DNA of 64,000 nt from Pseudomonas congelans (GCF_900103225.1 NZ_FNJH01000004.1:186001-250000), one strand, 5' to 3'; shown: positions 31,908 to 44,158, numbered from the stretch's first letter. Translations and numbers: made by a program. Notes: a model not told the origin generated them from the letters alone.

Positions 31908-34900
31908 ATGCGACCGGTGTCTATGTTTTCCCTGCGTTCCTTTTGTGCTGCCGCACTGTTTGCGCTCTGCCTGTCTTCCTTCCCGGCGCTCGCCGCCGAT
32001 CCGCCCAGCAGCGACGCTGTTCAGCAAAGCCTCGACAAGATTGCCGACCGCAAGCTGCCTGACGCCGAGCAAAAGGCGCTGCAACAGGTCCTCGAACAGA
32101 CACTGGCTTTTCTGGCCAGCAAGAAGGACAGCGAACAGAAGCTCGAAGCGCTCAAACAGCAGCTCGCCCAGGCGCCCAAACAGACATCGGAAAACCAGCG
32201 TGAACTGGCCCGCCTGAAAGAAAGCAAAGTGGTGCCCGTGGCCCAGCGCTATGGCGGTCTCGACGTGCCGCAGCTGGAGCAACTGCTCAGTCAGCGCAGC
32301 ACCCAGCAAAGTGATCTGCAGAGCGAACTCAACGACGCCAACAGCCTGGCCATTACCGCGCAGACCCGGCCGGAACGTGCGCAGACCGAAATCAGCGCCA
32401 ACCAGACGCGCATCCAGCAGATCAACGCCATCCTCAAGAATGGCAAGGACAACGGCAAGACCCTGAGCGCCGACCAGCGCAACCTGCTCAATGCAGAGCT
32501 GGCCTCGATCAACGCCCTCAACCTGCTGCGCCGCCAGGAGCTGGCCGGCAACAGCCAGTTGCAGGACCTGGGCAACAGCCAGCATGACTTGCTGACCGAG
32601 AAGGTCGCGCGCCAGGAGCAGGAAATTCAGGACCTGCAGACCCTGATCAACGACAAGCGTCGCGCCCAGTCGCAGAAAACGGTCGCCGATCTGTCCCTGG
32701 AAGCGCAGAAGTCCGGCGGCAGCAGCCTGCTGGCGACCGAAAGCGCCGCCAACCTCAAGCTGTCTGACTACCTGTTGCGCGGCACCGATCGCCTCAACGA
32801 GCTTACCCAGCAGAACCTCAAGACCAAGCAGCAACTGGACAACCTGACCCAGACCGATCAAGCCCTCAGCGAGCAGATCAACGTGCTGAGCGGCAGCCTG
32901 CTGCTGTCCAAGATCCTCTACAAGCAAAAGCAGGCGTTGCCGCATCTGGAGCTGGACAAAGGGCTGGCCGACGAAATCGCCAACATCCGCCTGTATCAGT
33001 TCGACATCAACCAGCAACGCGAACAGATGAGCACGCCGACCGCATACGTCGAAAAGCTGCTCGCCACCCAGCCACCTGAAAACGTCACCCCGCAATTGCG
33101 CCGGACGCTGCTGGACCTGGCCATCACCCGCAGTGACTTGCTGGAGCGCCTCAATCGCGAGCTGAGCGCGTTGCTCAACGAGTCCATCACCCTGCAACTG
33201 AACCAGAAGCAGCTGACCAGTACTGCTCAGGGGCTGCGCTCCACACTCGACGAGCAGATGTTCTGGATCCCCAGCAACAAGCCGCTGGACGTGGAATGGT
33301 TTCAGAATATCTGGCCGCGTCTGCAAAAGCAGGTCGCCACCCTGCCGTGGACGTCCAGCCTCAGCGAACTGTCAGACGGCCTGACTCAGCGGCCGTTGCT
33401 GTTCCTGCCCTTGCTGCTGTTGATCGGCATACTGACCTGGAGACGCAAGGCGCTGTACCAGAAGCTCAATCGCCTGCACGCCGACATCGGCCACTTCAAA
33501 CGTGACAGCCAATGGAAGACACCGCTGGCGCTGCTGATCAACGTGCTGCTGGCCATGCCCGTCGCACTGGGTCTGGCCCTGTGCGGCTACGCGCTGCAGA
33601 TCGACGCCCGTGGGCAAAACGCCAACCTGGGCGAGGCATTGCTGCAGATCGCCCTGGCCTGGCTGGTGTTCTACACCGCCTATCGCGTCCTGGCCCCGCA
33701 AGGCGTCGCGCAACTGCATTTCCGCTGGGAGACGGCGCAGGTCGAATTCCTGCGTGGCTGGGTGCGGCGCCTGGGGCTGGTAGTCCTGGCCCTGGTGGCG
33801 GTAGTGGCCGTCGCTGAACACCAGCCTGCCGCACTGGCCGACGACGTGCTGGGGATCGGCGTGGTGCTGACCTGCTACGCACTGATGACCTGGCTGCTCG
33901 CTCGTCTACTGATCTCAAGCCCCACGCATCATAATGCCTCACTGTTCCGCAAAACCGTCGGCGTGGTGTTCACGGCATTGCCCGTCGCGCTCTTCCTCGC
34001 GGTCTGCTTTGGCTATTACTACACCGCGCTCAAGCTCAGCGACCGTCTGATCGACACCCTGTACCTGATGATGATCTGGCTGATGGTCGAGGCAACCTTC
34101 GTCCGCGGCCTGAGCGTCGCCGCCCGGCGCCTGGCCTATCAGCGCGCGCTGGCCAAACGTCAGGCAGCCAGAGAAAACGGCGACAGCGACATTCCGGTCG
34201 AAGAACCCAAGCTGGACATCGAACAGGTCAACCAGCAGTCGCTGCGCCTGATCCGTCTGGCCCTGCTGGCCGGATTCGTCGGCGCTCTGTACCTGGTGTG
34301 GGCCGAGCTGATCACGGTGTTCGCCTACCTGGACAACATCATCCTTTACGAATACACCAGCGGCACCGGTGCCAACATGAGCATGGTGCCGATCAGCCTG
34401 AGCGACTTCCTCGGTGCGGGGGTGATCATCGTCATTACCTTCGTGCTCGCGGGCAACCTGCCCGGCCTGCTGGAAGTGCTGGTGCTGTCACGCATGAACC
34501 TCGCGCAAGGCAGTGCCTATGCGACGACCACACTGCTGTCGTACACCATCGCCGGTGTCGGCTTCGTCACCACGCTGTCGACGCTGGGCGTGAGCTGGGA
34601 CAAATTGCAGTGGCTGGTCGCGGCGCTGTCGGTGGGTCTGGGCTTCGGCATGCAGGAAATCTTCGCCAACTTCATTTCCGGCATCATGATCCTCTTCGAA
34701 CGTCCGGTGCGGATCGGCGACACCATCACCATCGGTGCCCTGTCGGGGACGGTCAGCAAGATCCGCATCCGTGCCACTACCATCACCGACTTCGACCGCA
34801 AGGACATCATCGTCCCGAACAAGACCTTCATCACCGGCCAGCTCATCAACTGGTCGCTGACCGATACCGTTACCCGCGTAACCCTCAAGCTGGGCGTGGA

Positions 34901-35312
34901 TTACGGCTCGGACCTGGACCTGGTGCGCTCCCTGCTGCTGCAAGCTGCCCGGGAAAACCCTCGGGTGCTCAAGGAACCAGAGCCGATCGTCTACTTCCTG
35001 AACTTCGGCGAAAGCACCCTCGACCACGAACTGCGCATGCACGTACGCGATCTGGGCGACCGCAACCCGGTGCTCGACGAGATCAACCGCTTCATCAATC
35101 GCGAGTTCAAGAAGCAGCACATCAACATCTCGTTCCGCCAGATGGAGATCTACCTCAAGAACACTCAGGGTCTGGAATACAAACTGGTGCCTGCAGAGCC
35201 CGGTGACAAGGGCAATGCGCCGACCGGAAAAACCACCCTGCAGCCTGTGAACACCACCGTGACCCCAGCGACCAAGGATGCGCCCGAGCCGCCTGAGTTG
35301 CGGCTGGATTGA
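31908..35312 (+). CDS. mscK: Large mechanosensitive channel, MscK/KefA type
   Basis: The 1134-residue protein has a signal peptide (MFSLRSFCAAALFALCLSSFPALA), a long periplasmic coiled-coil region rich in Gln/Leu/Ala (about 35-500), a run of membrane segments (about 510-930) and a C-terminal MscS core with GLGFGMQEIFANFISGIMI (pore helix region) and the beta domain ERPVRIGDTITIG...DIIVPNKTFITG. It would open under membrane tension to release solutes after hypo-osmotic shock; MscK is also linked to potassium. ATG at 31908 or 31923 are both possible. It lies directly after nhaP2. A perfect hairpin after its stop separates it from the convergent biotin carboxylase gene. Confidence 0.93.
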   Translation: MRPVSMFSLRSFCAAALFALCLSSFPALAADPPSSDAVQQSLDKIADRKLPDAEQKALQQVLEQTLAFLASKKDSEQKLEALKQQLAQAPKQTSENQRELARLKESKVVPVAQRYGGLDVPQLEQLLSQRSTQQSDLQSELNDANSLAITAQTRPERAQTEISANQTRIQQINAILKNGKDNGKTLSADQRNLLNAELASINALNLLRRQELAGNSQLQDLGNSQHDLLTEKVARQEQEIQDLQTLINDKRRAQSQKTVADLSLEAQKSGGSSLLATESAANLKLSDYLLRGTDRLNELTQQNLKTKQQLDNLTQTDQALSEQINVLSGSLLLSKILYKQKQALPHLELDKGLADEIANIRLYQFDINQQREQMSTPTAYVEKLLATQPPENVTPQLRRTLLDLAITRSDLLERLNRELSALLNESITLQLNQKQLTSTAQGLRSTLDEQMFWIPSNKPLDVEWFQNIWPRLQKQVATLPWTSSLSELSDGLTQRPLLFLPLLLLIGILTWRRKALYQKLNRLHADIGHFKRDSQWKTPLALLINVLLAMPVALGLALCGYALQIDARGQNANLGEALLQIALAWLVFYTAYRVLAPQGVAQLHFRWETAQVEFLRGWVRRLGLVVLALVAVVAVAEHQPAALADDVLGIGVVLTCYALMTWLLARLLISSPTHHNASLFRKTVGVVFTALPVALFLAVCFGYYYTALKLSDRLIDTLYLMMIWLMVEATFVRGLSVAARRLAYQRALAKRQAARENGDSDIPVEEPKLDIEQVNQQSLRLIRLALLAGFVGALYLVWAELITVFAYLDNIILYEYTSGTGANMSMVPISLSDFLGAGVIIVITFVLAGNLPGLLEVLVLSRMNLAQGSAYATTTLLSYTIAGVGFVTTLSTLGVSWDKLQWLVAALSVGLGFGMQEIFANFISGIMILFERPVRIGDTITIGALSGTVSKIRIRATTITDFDRKDIIVPNKTFITGQLINWSLTDTVTRVTLKLGVDYGSDLDLVRSLLLQAARENPRVLKEPEPIVYFLNFGESTLDHELRMHVRDLGDRNPVLDEINRFINREFKKQHINISFRQMEIYLKNTQGLEYKLVPAEPGDKGNAPTGKTTLQPVNTTVTPATKDAPEPPELRLD

Positions 35313-35329
35313 GAAGACTGACGGCGTAC

Positions 35330-35355
35330 GTCGACCGGGTTGCCACCCGGTCGAC
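35330..35355. terminator. Bidirectional hairpin between mscK and the biotin carboxylase gene
   Basis: GTCGACCGGGT (35330-35340), loop TGCC and ACCCGGTCGAC (35345-35355) form a perfect 11-base-pair stem 18 bases after the mscK stop. No T-run follows on either strand, so termination is inferred from stem strength and the convergent gene layout. Confidence 0.65.
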
Positions 35356-35372
35356 GCACACTAGCGAATAAC

Positions 35373-37106
35373 TCAGGCCTCAACCCGCCCAATCACCACC
35401 TTCGCCTCCAGATACCCACCAGGCTCCTGGCTGATCTGCACGGTTCCGGCACACGGTGCCAGTATCGATGTTTCCATCTTCATCGCCTCCATGATCGCGA
35501 TCACCTGACCCTTCTCTACCGTCGCACCGTCTTCAACCGCCCAGGCATGCAGATTGCCCGCTACCGGGGTCAGGACTGCATGCGGGTCCGGGGCGTCGAC
35601 AGCTGGCTGTCTGGCATCAGTTGGTGCAGCAGCGTTCAGGCTCATGCCAGCCAGCAGCGCAGCAGGCAGGCCCAGCTCGTGGCGTTTGCCGTCGATTTCA
35701 ACGAAGGTACGCAGCACGCCGGGGTCGACCGGTTCTGCGTTGCGCGGGGCGATGGTGACGTGCTCGGCGAAGTCGGTTTCGATCCAGCGGGTGTGGACGG
35801 CGAAGGTATTGGCCGCAGTGAAGTCGTCATGGGCCATCACCGCCCGATGGAACGGCAGCACGGTGGCCACGCCTTCCACCTTGAACTCGGCCAGCGCACG
35901 GCGGGCGCGGCTGATGGCCTGTTCGCGGGTTGCGCCGGTGACGATCAGCTTGGCGATCATCGAGTCGAAGTTCGGTGAGACCCGTGAGCCTTCCGTCACG
36001 CCGGTGTCCAGGCGCACGCCCGGGCCGGATGGCGGCTGGAAGACAGTGATAGACCCCGGCGTCGGCAGAAAGCCGTTGCCCGCGTCTTCGGCGTTGATGC
36101 GGAATTCAAAGCTGTGGCCGCGCGGCACAGGCGTGCCATCGAACGACAGCGGCAGGCCGTCGGCGACGCGAAGTTGTTCGATGACCAGGTCCACGCCGCT
36201 GGTTTCTTCCGTCACCGGGTGTTCGACCTGCAAGCGCGTGTTGACCTCCAGAAACGACAAGGTGCCATCGCCGCTGAGCAGGAACTCCACCGTACCGGCA
36301 CCGACATAACCCGCTTCGGCGCAGACCGCGCGGGCCGACTCATGAATGCGCTGGCGCAACTCGTCCGTCAGATAAGGGGCCGGCGCTTCCTCGATCAGCT
36401 TCTGGTTGCGACGCTGCAACGAGCAGTCACGGGTGCCGACCACAACCACCCGGCCATGACGGTCGGCAATGATCTGGGCCTCAATGTGCCGCGGGCGATC
36501 CAGGAAGCGCTCGACGAAGCACTCGCCACGACCGAACGCGGTCACCGCTTCACGCACCGCAGACTCGTACAGCTCGCTGACTTCATCGAGCTTCCAGGCG
36601 ACTTTCAGGCCGCGACCACCGCCGCCAAAGGCTGCCTTGATGGCAATCGGCAGGCCATGTTGCTCGGCAAACGCGACCACTTCAGACGCATCGCTCACCG
36701 GGTCTTCCGTACCGGCCACCAGCGGTGCGCCGACCTTCAGGGCGATACGCCGGGCCTGGACCTTGTCCCCCAGCGCGTCGATGGTCGCAGGATCGGGACC
36801 GATCCAGATCAGACCGGCGTCGATCACAGCGCGGGCGAATTCGGCGCGCTCCGAGAGGAAGCCGTAGCCGGGGTGAACCGCATCGGCACCGGCACGAGCG
36901 GCAACCGCCAGCAGCTTTTCGATGTTCAGGTAGGTGTCGGTCGGGCGCTCGCCCTGCAGCCCATAGGCTTCATCGGCCTGACGTACGTGCAGCGCGTCGA
37001 TATCGGCATCGGCGTACACCGCCACCGAGGCGACCCCGTAGTCACGGCAGGCACGGGCAATACGAACGGCAATTTCGCCACGATTGGCAATCAGAACCTT
37101 TTTCAT
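35373..37106 (-). CDS. Biotin carboxylase fused to a biotin-carrier (BCCP) domain
   Basis: The 577-residue protein has a full biotin carboxylase (residues 1-445: [40 protein letters not shown]-grasp glycine loop, [14 protein letters not shown]) and, after a linker, a C-terminal biotinyl domain with EAMKM near residue 540. It would carboxylate its own biotin with ATP and bicarbonate. Acetyl-CoA carboxylase AccC lacks the fused carrier, so this is a specialised enzyme. It overlaps the fused PxpB-PxpC gene by 4 bases (ATGA); that protein's AHS1/AHS2 domains are related to the carboxyltransferase part of urea carboxylase, a plausible partner. No separate carboxyltransferase is present. The substrate is unknown. 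Confidence 0.9.
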   Translation of the reverse strand: MKKVLIANRGEIAVRIARACRDYGVASVAVYADADIDALHVRQADEAYGLQGERPTDTYLNIEKLLAVAARAGADAVHPGYGFLSERAEFARAVIDAGLIWIGPDPATIDALGDKVQARRIALKVGAPLVAGTEDPVSDASEVVAFAEQHGLPIAIKAAFGGGGRGLKVAWKLDEVSELYESAVREAVTAFGRGECFVERFLDRPRHIEAQIIADRHGRVVVVGTRDCSLQRRNQKLIEEAPAPYLTDELRQRIHESARAVCAEAGYVGAGTVEFLLSGDGTLSFLEVNTRLQVEHPVTEETSGVDLVIEQLRVADGLPLSFDGTPVPRGHSFEFRINAEDAGNGFLPTPGSITVFQPPSGPGVRLDTGVTEGSRVSPNFDSMIAKLIVTGATREQAISRARRALAEFKVEGVATVLPFHRAVMAHDDFTAANTFAVHTRWIETDFAEHVTIAPRNAEPVDPGVLRTFVEIDGKRHELGLPAALLAGMSLNAAAPTDARQPAVDAPDPHAVLTPVAGNLHAWAVEDGATVEKGQVIAIMEAMKMETSILAPCAGTVQISQEPGGYLEAKVVIGRVEA

Positions 37107-38707
37107 CTGTTCTTGGTCTCGTCTGAAGTGGCGGGGCGCACGGGCTCGAAGGCGCTCAGCGGGTTGAAGCGAATGCGGGCATTGACCGGAATCTGCCCGG
37201 CCTTGTTCAGGTGGTAGGTGGCGACTGCGCCGATCACCGGGTAACCGCCGGTCAACGGGTGATCGGCCAGGAACAGCACCGGCTGGCCACTGGGCGGCAC
37301 CTGAATGGCGCCGACCGTGGTGCCCTCGCTGGGCAACTCGCCATCGACGGCACGTTGCAGCGATTGCTCGCCCGCCAGGCGAATACCGATACGGTTGGAC
37401 TGCGGCGTGACCCGCCAGGTCTGTTGCGCCAGCAGTTGCTGGGCTTCGGCGCTGAACCAGTCACTGCGCGGGCCCATGACCACATCCAGGGTGATGACCT
37501 GATCGGCACGCGGCATTTCGAAGGAGGGCTGTTCACTGACCGACACAGCCGATCCACCGGACCTGCGTTGAAAACCAAGTCGATCACCCGCCGCCAGCGG
37601 CGCCGGTCCGACCTGGGCCAGCGTGTCGGTGGACAGGCTGCCAAGCACCGGTTCATGAATGAAACCGCCACGAACCGCGAGATAATTGCGCAGGCCGGCG
37701 CTGGGCGAGCCGATGCTCACCTGATCGCCGCTCTGCAAGGCCAGCGGTGCATACAACGGTGCCTGCAGCCTTTCTCCTTCGGCGGTCAGCACTTCAACGC
37801 TGGCCTGAGCCCCGGTAATCGCCACAACGGTCTGCCCCTGACAAGTGAACGTCAGGCCACCCATGAGAATTTCCAGGCACGCCGTCGCCGGATCGTTACC
37901 CACCGCGCGGTTGGCAGCGCGCAAGGCGCCGCGATCCAGCGCACCCGATGCGGAAACTCCCTGCCCCGCCCGGCCGGGGCGGCCCAGGTCCTGAAACAGG
38001 GTCTGCAGACCTGGCGTCTCGATCTGCAGATAGTCTTCGCTGACCGTCGTCGCCTGCGGCCGGACAGGTGCGGCAACCTGCACACGGGTCTCCGGGAGCG
38101 GTCCGGCATCCTGGAAACGCACGCGGTAGCCGGGCTGGAGCAAGGCGGGCTCGTCGCGGCCCAGATCCCACATGGTTGAGGTGGTCACCCCGATAATCTG
38201 CCAGCCGCCGGGGCTGGCCTGTGGATAAATGCCACTGAAACCACCGGCCAGTGCCACGGCGCCAGCCGGAATACGTGTGCGCGGCGTGCTGCGCCGTGGC
38301 ACCACGAAACCGGCGCCGCCGCTGAGGTAGGCAAAACCGGGCGCAAAGCCGCAGAAGGCAACGTTGTAGTCGCTGCCGGTGTGGCGCTTGATCACTTCCT
38401 CGACGCTGATGTCCAGCTCGCGGGCGACATCGGCCAGGTCTTCGCCGTTGTAATGCACAGGTATTTCGATCAGCTTGCCCGCCTCGCGGGCCTTGCCACG
38501 AATGTCGCGCGAGGCGATCTGTGTGGCGAGCGCTTCGAAACCGATGGCTGACGGACGAAAGTGCACCAGCAAGGTTCGGGCGGCCGGGACGATTTCCTCG
38601 ACGCCAGCGATGGGCATCTGCTGTAACGATTCGAACAGGGCCAGGGTCTCGTCCAGATTCGACAGTTCAACCAGGAGGGCATCCAGGTTGGCCGGGTAGA
38701 AACGCAT
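37103..38707 (-). CDS. Fused PxpB-PxpC (KipI-KipA; AHS1-AHS2 domains)
   Basis: The 534-residue protein joins a KipI/AHS1 domain (1-215: [47 protein letters not shown]) to a KipA/AHS2 domain (about 230-520: [27 protein letters not shown]). In E. coli the separate PxpB and PxpC act with PxpA as 5-oxoprolinase. In urea amidolyase and urea carboxylase the same pair forms the carboxyltransferase. Here the next gene is a biotin carboxylase-BCCP, overlapping by 4 bases, so either role is possible. The ATG at 38707 is preceded by GGAGAGG. The gene for DUF1445 lies 9 bases upstream. Confidence 0.9.
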   Translation of the reverse strand: MRFYPANLDALLVELSNLDETLALFESLQQMPIAGVEEIVPAARTLLVHFRPSAIGFEALATQIASRDIRGKAREAGKLIEIPVHYNGEDLADVARELDISVEEVIKRHTGSDYNVAFCGFAPGFAYLSGGAGFVVPRRSTPRTRIPAGAVALAGGFSGIYPQASPGGWQIIGVTTSTMWDLGRDEPALLQPGYRVRFQDAGPLPETRVQVAAPVRPQATTVSEDYLQIETPGLQTLFQDLGRPGRAGQGVSASGALDRGALRAANRAVGNDPATACLEILMGGLTFTCQGQTVVAITGAQASVEVLTAEGERLQAPLYAPLALQSGDQVSIGSPSAGLRNYLAVRGGFIHEPVLGSLSTDTLAQVGPAPLAAGDRLGFQRRSGGSAVSVSEQPSFEMPRADQVITLDVVMGPRSDWFSAEAQQLLAQQTWRVTPQSNRIGIRLAGEQSLQRAVDGELPSEGTTVGAIQVPPSGQPVLFLADHPLTGGYPVIGAVATYHLNKAGQIPVNARIRFNPLSAFEPVRPATSDETKNR

Positions 38708-38716
38708 GAGCCTCTC

Positions 38717-39511
38717 CTATACGTGGTAGTAGCTGTCCGGAATATCGGTAATGAACATGTGGCCCGGCGCGTGGGAAATCGCAAACGGCACACGGGACGC
38801 CATGACCACCGCCTGCGGGGTCACGCCGCAGGCCCAGAACACCGGAATCTCGCCGGGCCTGATCGTCACCGCATCACCAAAATCAGGGTTCGCCAGGTCG
38901 TTGATGCCGAGCAGTCCAGGCTCGCCGACATGTACCGGCGCGCCGTGCACACCGGGATAGCGACCGGTGATGCGCGCCGCTTCGGCAACCCGGTCCGCGG
39001 CGATCGGGCGCATCGACACCACCATGTTGCCCTGCAGGCGGCCGGCCGGGCGGCAGACCCGGTTGCTGCGGTACATCGGCACATTGCAGCCTTCGCTGAT
39101 GTGGCGCACATCAATGCCGGCGTGCATCAGGTCGGTTTCGAAGGTGAAGCTGCAGCCGATCAGAAAGCTGACCAGATCAGTGTGCTGCGCCCAGATGTGG
39201 CTCACATCACTCAGTTCTTCGGCCAGTTGCCCATCGCGCCAGACCCGGTACAGCGGCAGGTCGGTGCGCAGATCAGCCTGCTCAGCCAGCAGTGTGGTGT
39301 GGCTGCCGGGCTCGGTCACATCCAGCACCGGGCAGGCTTGCGGGTTGCGCTGCGCGAACAGCAGAAAGTCATACGCCCATTCACGCGGCAGCGTGATCAT
39401 GTTGCACTGGGTCAGGCCGGGCGCTTGGCCAGCGGTCGGCGCGACGAATCCCTGGCGATAACGGGCACGGGCGGCGCTGGCGGCCTCGCGGGCGTGTTGC
39501 AGTGAGTTCAT
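38717..39511 (-). CDS. DUF1445 putative hydro-lyase (D-glutamate cyclase-like)
   Basis: The 264-residue protein matches the DUF1445/UPF0317 family ([59 protein letters not shown]). The mammalian member DGLUCY interconverts D-glutamate and 5-oxo-D-proline, and B. subtilis YcsI sits in the equivalent ycs-kip cluster. A role in supplying or clearing 5-oxoproline here is inference from these relatives. It begins 2 bases after pxpA stops and is in the same operon. Active-site residues are not assigned with confidence. Confidence 0.83.
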   Translation of the reverse strand: MNSLQHAREAASAARARYRQGFVAPTAGQAPGLTQCNMITLPREWAYDFLLFAQRNPQACPVLDVTEPGSHTTLLAEQADLRTDLPLYRVWRDGQLAEELSDVSHIWAQHTDLVSFLIGCSFTFETDLMHAGIDVRHISEGCNVPMYRSNRVCRPAGRLQGNMVVSMRPIAADRVAEAARITGRYPGVHGAPVHVGEPGLLGINDLANPDFGDAVTIRPGEIPVFWACGVTPQAVVMASRVPFAISHAPGHMFITDIPDSYYHV

Positions 39512-39513
39512 GA

Positions 39514-40278
39514 TCAGCCTCGATTGAATGCGCGGACAGTGACGCCTGCGTCGTGCAAACGGTTTTTCAGGATGCGTGCGATGTTCACCGCGCCCGGGCT
39601 GTCGCCATGTACGCAGATGGAATCGGCCTGCAGGCTGATTTCGCGGCCATCTTCAGCCTCGATGACGCCTTCACGCACCAGGCGCAGCATGCGCTCGGCG
39701 ATCCGTTCGGCGTCGTGCAGAACCGCACCGGGCCGCGAGCGCGAGACCAGCGTGCCTTCGGCGGTGTAGGCGCGGTCGGCGAACGCTTCGGCGACGCAGG
39801 AAAGCCCGGCTTCGCGTGCCCAGTCGAGCAGCGGCGAGTTGGCCAGGCACACCAGCTTCAGCGCGGGATCAATGCGCAACAGCGCCTGAATGACCGCCGT
39901 GGCCTGACGCTGATCACCGGCGATGGTGTTGTACAGCGCGCCATGAGGCTTGACGTAGCTCACGCTTGTCCCGGCGCTGCGGGCCAGACCCTGAAGCGCG
40001 CCGATCTGATAAATGACATCGGCGGTCAGCTGGTCGCTCGGGATGTCCATGTTACGGCGGCCGAACCCTACCAGGTCCGGGTAGGCCACATGCGCACCGA
40101 TGGCAACGCCCCGGGCCGCAGCGGCCTCGAGGGTGCGCAGGATCCCGGCCGGGTCACCGGCATGGAAACCGCAGGCCACGTTGGCGCTGCTGACCACATC
40201 GAGAATCGCCTCGTCATCGCCCATGCTCCAGGCGCCGAAGCTTTCACCGAGGTCGCTGTTGAGGTCTATCGCAGGCAT
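39514..40278 (-). CDS. pxpA: PxpA, 5-oxoprolinase subunit A (LamB/YcsF family)
   Basis: The 254-residue protein begins [15 protein letters not shown], the unmistakable start of the LamB/YcsF family, and holds [25 protein letters not shown] and VKPHGALYN. PxpA opens the lactam ring of 5-oxoproline together with PxpB and PxpC. GGAG lies 9-12 bases before ATG 40278; the frame runs on to 40317 without family similarity. It begins 16 bases downstream of the transporter stop and 2 bases before the DUF1445 gene, in one leftward operon. Confidence 0.93.
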   Translation of the reverse strand: MPAIDLNSDLGESFGAWSMGDDEAILDVVSSANVACGFHAGDPAGILRTLEAAAARGVAIGAHVAYPDLVGFGRRNMDIPSDQLTADVIYQIGALQGLARSAGTSVSYVKPHGALYNTIAGDQRQATAVIQALLRIDPALKLVCLANSPLLDWAREAGLSCVAEAFADRAYTAEGTLVSRSRPGAVLHDAERIAERMLRLVREGVIEAEDGREISLQADSICVHGDSPGAVNIARILKNRLHDAGVTVRAFNRG

Positions 40279-40294
40279 TTTTTGTTCTCCGAAA

Positions 40295-41527
40295 TCAGGC
40301 TGCATTGATAAAGGCAAAGATGGGACCGACTGATTTGAACGCCATGTACCACGACAGAAGACAAGTCAGCACGCCCAGCACCAATAGCCAGCGCGGGTAG
40401 TGGTAGCCGTCCATCATGTCGGACCGGCGCCAGCCGACGTACATGAAAATGCTCAGGCCCAGTGGCAGGATCAAGCCATTGAAGCCCCCGGCAAAGACCA
40501 GCAGCGCGGCGGGTGGTTTGCCCCACATGACGTATACGACCACGGTAATCAGGATAAAGCCGACAGTCGCCAGATTGCGTGCGCGCTCGGTGATGCGTTT
40601 GGAAAACACTGTGATGAACGACATCGACGTATAGGACGCGCCGATCACACTGCTGATGCCGGCCGCCCAGAGCACCAGACCGAACATGATCAGGCCGAAG
40701 TTGCCAGCGGCAGCGGTGAACGCCTGGGCCGCAGGGTTTGCGCCCTGGCCGGACACGTCGATGACGACGCCGCTGGCGACCACGCCGAGGATCGCCAGAA
40801 ACAGTATGTAACGAACAACCCCGGTGACCAGAATACCGGTCAGTGCCGCCTTGGACACCACATCGATGTTCTCGACCCCGACGGTGCCGCGATCCAGCAA
40901 GCGGTGAGCACCGGCGTAAGTGATATAGCCGCCGACCGTGCCGCCGACAATGGTGGTGATGGCCGCGAAATCGACCATGTCCGGCAGGACTGTCTGACGC
41001 AGAGCCTCGCCCAGCGGCGGGTGCGATGCAAAGGCGGCGAACAGAATCAGGCAGACCTTCAGGGTGCCCAGTACCATCATGATGCGGTCCATGGCGATGC
41101 CGGCGCGGTGCGACGAGAAGATCGCTATGGCGATCAGCGCGCTCAAGGCGCCACCCCACTTGGGATCAAGACCAGTCAACGCATTCAAGCCCAGGCCTGC
41201 ACCGGCGATGTTGCCCAGACTGAATACCAGGCCGCCGAAGATGACCAGTACCGCAAGCAGATAACCGCTACCCGGGATCGCCGCATTGGCCAGATCGGCC
41301 GCGCGCATTCTGGTCAGCGTCACGATGCGCCAGACATTCAACTGCACCACGAAGTCGATCAGGATCGAGGCCAGGATGCCGAAGGCAAACGCGGCCCCCA
41401 GAGTCGCGGTGAACGTGGCTGTCTGGGTCAGAAAGCCAGGACCGATGGCAGACGTCGCCATCATGAAGATCGCGGCGATCAGAGAGGCGCGGCGCGCCTT
41501 GGTGAACTCATTGGCAGTCTGTGTCAC
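40295..41527 (-). CDS. Nramp-family transporter of the pxp/ycs cluster
   Basis: The 410-residue protein is a polytopic inner-membrane protein with a duplicated Nramp-like pattern, including [24 protein letters not shown] near the N-terminus. It differs from canonical MntH: the DPGN motif that binds metal is replaced by a Gly-Pro-Gly-Phe-type sequence, as in the YcsG-like branch found in ycs-kip clusters. An organic acid or other substrate is therefore as likely as a metal. GTG at 41527 ([17 protein letters not shown]) is preceded by AGGA; an ATG at 41578 would add 17 residues. It is the first gene of the leftward operon, divergent from the GntR regulator. Confidence 0.8.
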   Translation of the reverse strand: MTQTANEFTKARRASLIAAIFMMATSAIGPGFLTQTATFTATLGAAFAFGILASILIDFVVQLNVWRIVTLTRMRAADLANAAIPGSGYLLAVLVIFGGLVFSLGNIAGAGLGLNALTGLDPKWGGALSALIAIAIFSSHRAGIAMDRIMMVLGTLKVCLILFAAFASHPPLGEALRQTVLPDMVDFAAITTIVGGTVGGYITYAGAHRLLDRGTVGVENIDVVSKAALTGILVTGVVRYILFLAILGVVASGVVIDVSGQGANPAAQAFTAAAGNFGLIMFGLVLWAAGISSVIGASYTSMSFITVFSKRITERARNLATVGFILITVVVYVMWGKPPAALLVFAGGFNGLILPLGLSIFMYVGWRRSDMMDGYHYPRWLLVLGVLTCLLSWYMAFKSVGPIFAFINAA

Positions 41528-41620
41528 GGCGGCATTCCTGAGATGAGAGGTATTCTGCCAGAGCAATGACCATGCCAAGGGTCATTCAGGCGCGCCAAGT
41601 TGTAGATACATAAAGATAAT

Positions 41621-41633
41621 ATTGTTGAACAAT
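41621..41633. promoter_or_regulatory. Perfect 6-1-6 palindrome in the transporter/GntR gap
   Basis: ATTGTTGAACAAT has perfect six-base arms (ATTGTT/AACAAT) around one G. It lies 94 bases before the transporter start and 148 before the regulator start, in an AT-rich stretch. TTGTnnnACAA-like half-sites are typical of FadR/FCD GntR regulators, so it is the best candidate operator for the adjacent regulator. Confidence 0.55.
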
Positions 41634-41780
41634 GCTGATTACATGAATCAACCATATGCACCATGTTGTTACGCCGGGACTCACGCGTGCTACCTGATGA
41701 AGCATCTGCTGACCTTCGTCCTTGCCAGCCAATGAGCTGTCGTGGAATATCGACCTGGCTTTTCTTTCTCTGGACCCTTT

Positions 41781-42446
41781 ATGAACGACGCTGCTTCTGT
41801 CCTCCCGCGCACCCTCGGAGAATCGATCACCACTGAGCTTCGCAGAATGCTGGTCGAGGGCGAGCTGGTACCCGGTCAACGCCTCTCGGAAGCCGCTCTG
41901 GCCGAGAGTCTGGATATTTCCCGTAATACCCTGAGAGAAGCCTTCAGAGTGCTGACCCGCGAAGGGCTGCTGACCCACGAGCCCAATCGCGGGGTTACCG
42001 TGGCCAAGCCCGATATGGCTTCGATCATCGATATCTACCGCATTCGGCGCTTCATCGAATGCGGGGCGATTGCCCAGGCTTATCCACAGCATCCCGGTGT
42101 GCTGCACATGCGCAATGCGGTCGAGGCGGGCGTGCAGGCGCGTGAGGCCAGGGACTGGATTGCCGTGGGCACCGCCAACATGATGTTTCACAAGGCCATC
42201 GTCGAACTGTCCGACAGCCCGCGACTGGTGGCGTTTTATGCGCAGATATCGGCCGAGTTGCGACTGGCCTTCGGCTTGCTCAACAATCCGGAGCTGCTGC
42301 ATTCGCCCTATCTGGACATGAACGCCGCGGTACTCGGGCGCCTGGACGCGGGCAAGACCGATGAGGCGACGCGCATGCTCGAGGATTATCTGGTGCAATC
42401 GGAACGGACGATTCTGGCCGCCTTCGAGCGAAGCCGGAACCGGTAG
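41781..42446 (+). CDS. GntR-family regulator, FadR/FCD subfamily
   Basis: The 221-residue protein has a winged-helix domain (residues 10-75: GESITTELRRMLVEGELVPGQRLSEAALAESLDISRNTLREAFRVLTREGLL) and an all-helical FCD ligand-binding domain (about 85-215) ending LVQSERTILAAFERSRNR. Such regulators usually bind a metabolite of the pathway they control. It stands divergent from the transporter-pxpA-DUF1445-pxpBC-biotin carboxylase operon and is its probable repressor; B. subtilis KipR occupies the same place but belongs to a different family. ATG 41781 (MNDAASVLPRTLGE) is chosen by family fit; the frame opens at 41742. Confidence 0.88.
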   Translation: MNDAASVLPRTLGESITTELRRMLVEGELVPGQRLSEAALAESLDISRNTLREAFRVLTREGLLTHEPNRGVTVAKPDMASIIDIYRIRRFIECGAIAQAYPQHPGVLHMRNAVEAGVQAREARDWIAVGTANMMFHKAIVELSDSPRLVAFYAQISAELRLAFGLLNNPELLHSPYLDMNAAVLGRLDAGKTDEATRMLEDYLVQSERTILAAFERSRNR

Positions 42447-42550
42447 TCCGGCGCAGGCCTGATCATCAGAACTACCACCAAGTGACCCGGTCTACGGGTT
42501 CTGACCGTTGCAACACGCCCGACGAGCCAGGCAGGCCGCCGCTTCGTTGA

Positions 42551-44047
<1,497 letters not shown>

Positions 44048-44101
44048 GGCTGTGATTCCCTATCGTGCCCATGCTGGAGCGTGAGAAGCGATAACCCTGT
44101 A

Positions 44102-44151
44102 ACTATCGTGCGGCGCTCCGCGTCGCATGCCGTTCTGGACACTCCGCGTCC
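44102..44151. repeat. Intergenic P. syringae-type repeat, copy b
   Basis: The stretch beginning ACTATCGTGCGGCGCTCC and ending TCTGGACACTCCGCGTCC is close to copy c (60494-60545) over its whole length. GGCGCTCCGCGTCGC and GGACACTCCGCGTCC are short self-complementary units. It lies between the convergent selO and chpC genes. Confidence 0.65.
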
Positions 44152-44158
44152 TCTTTAC

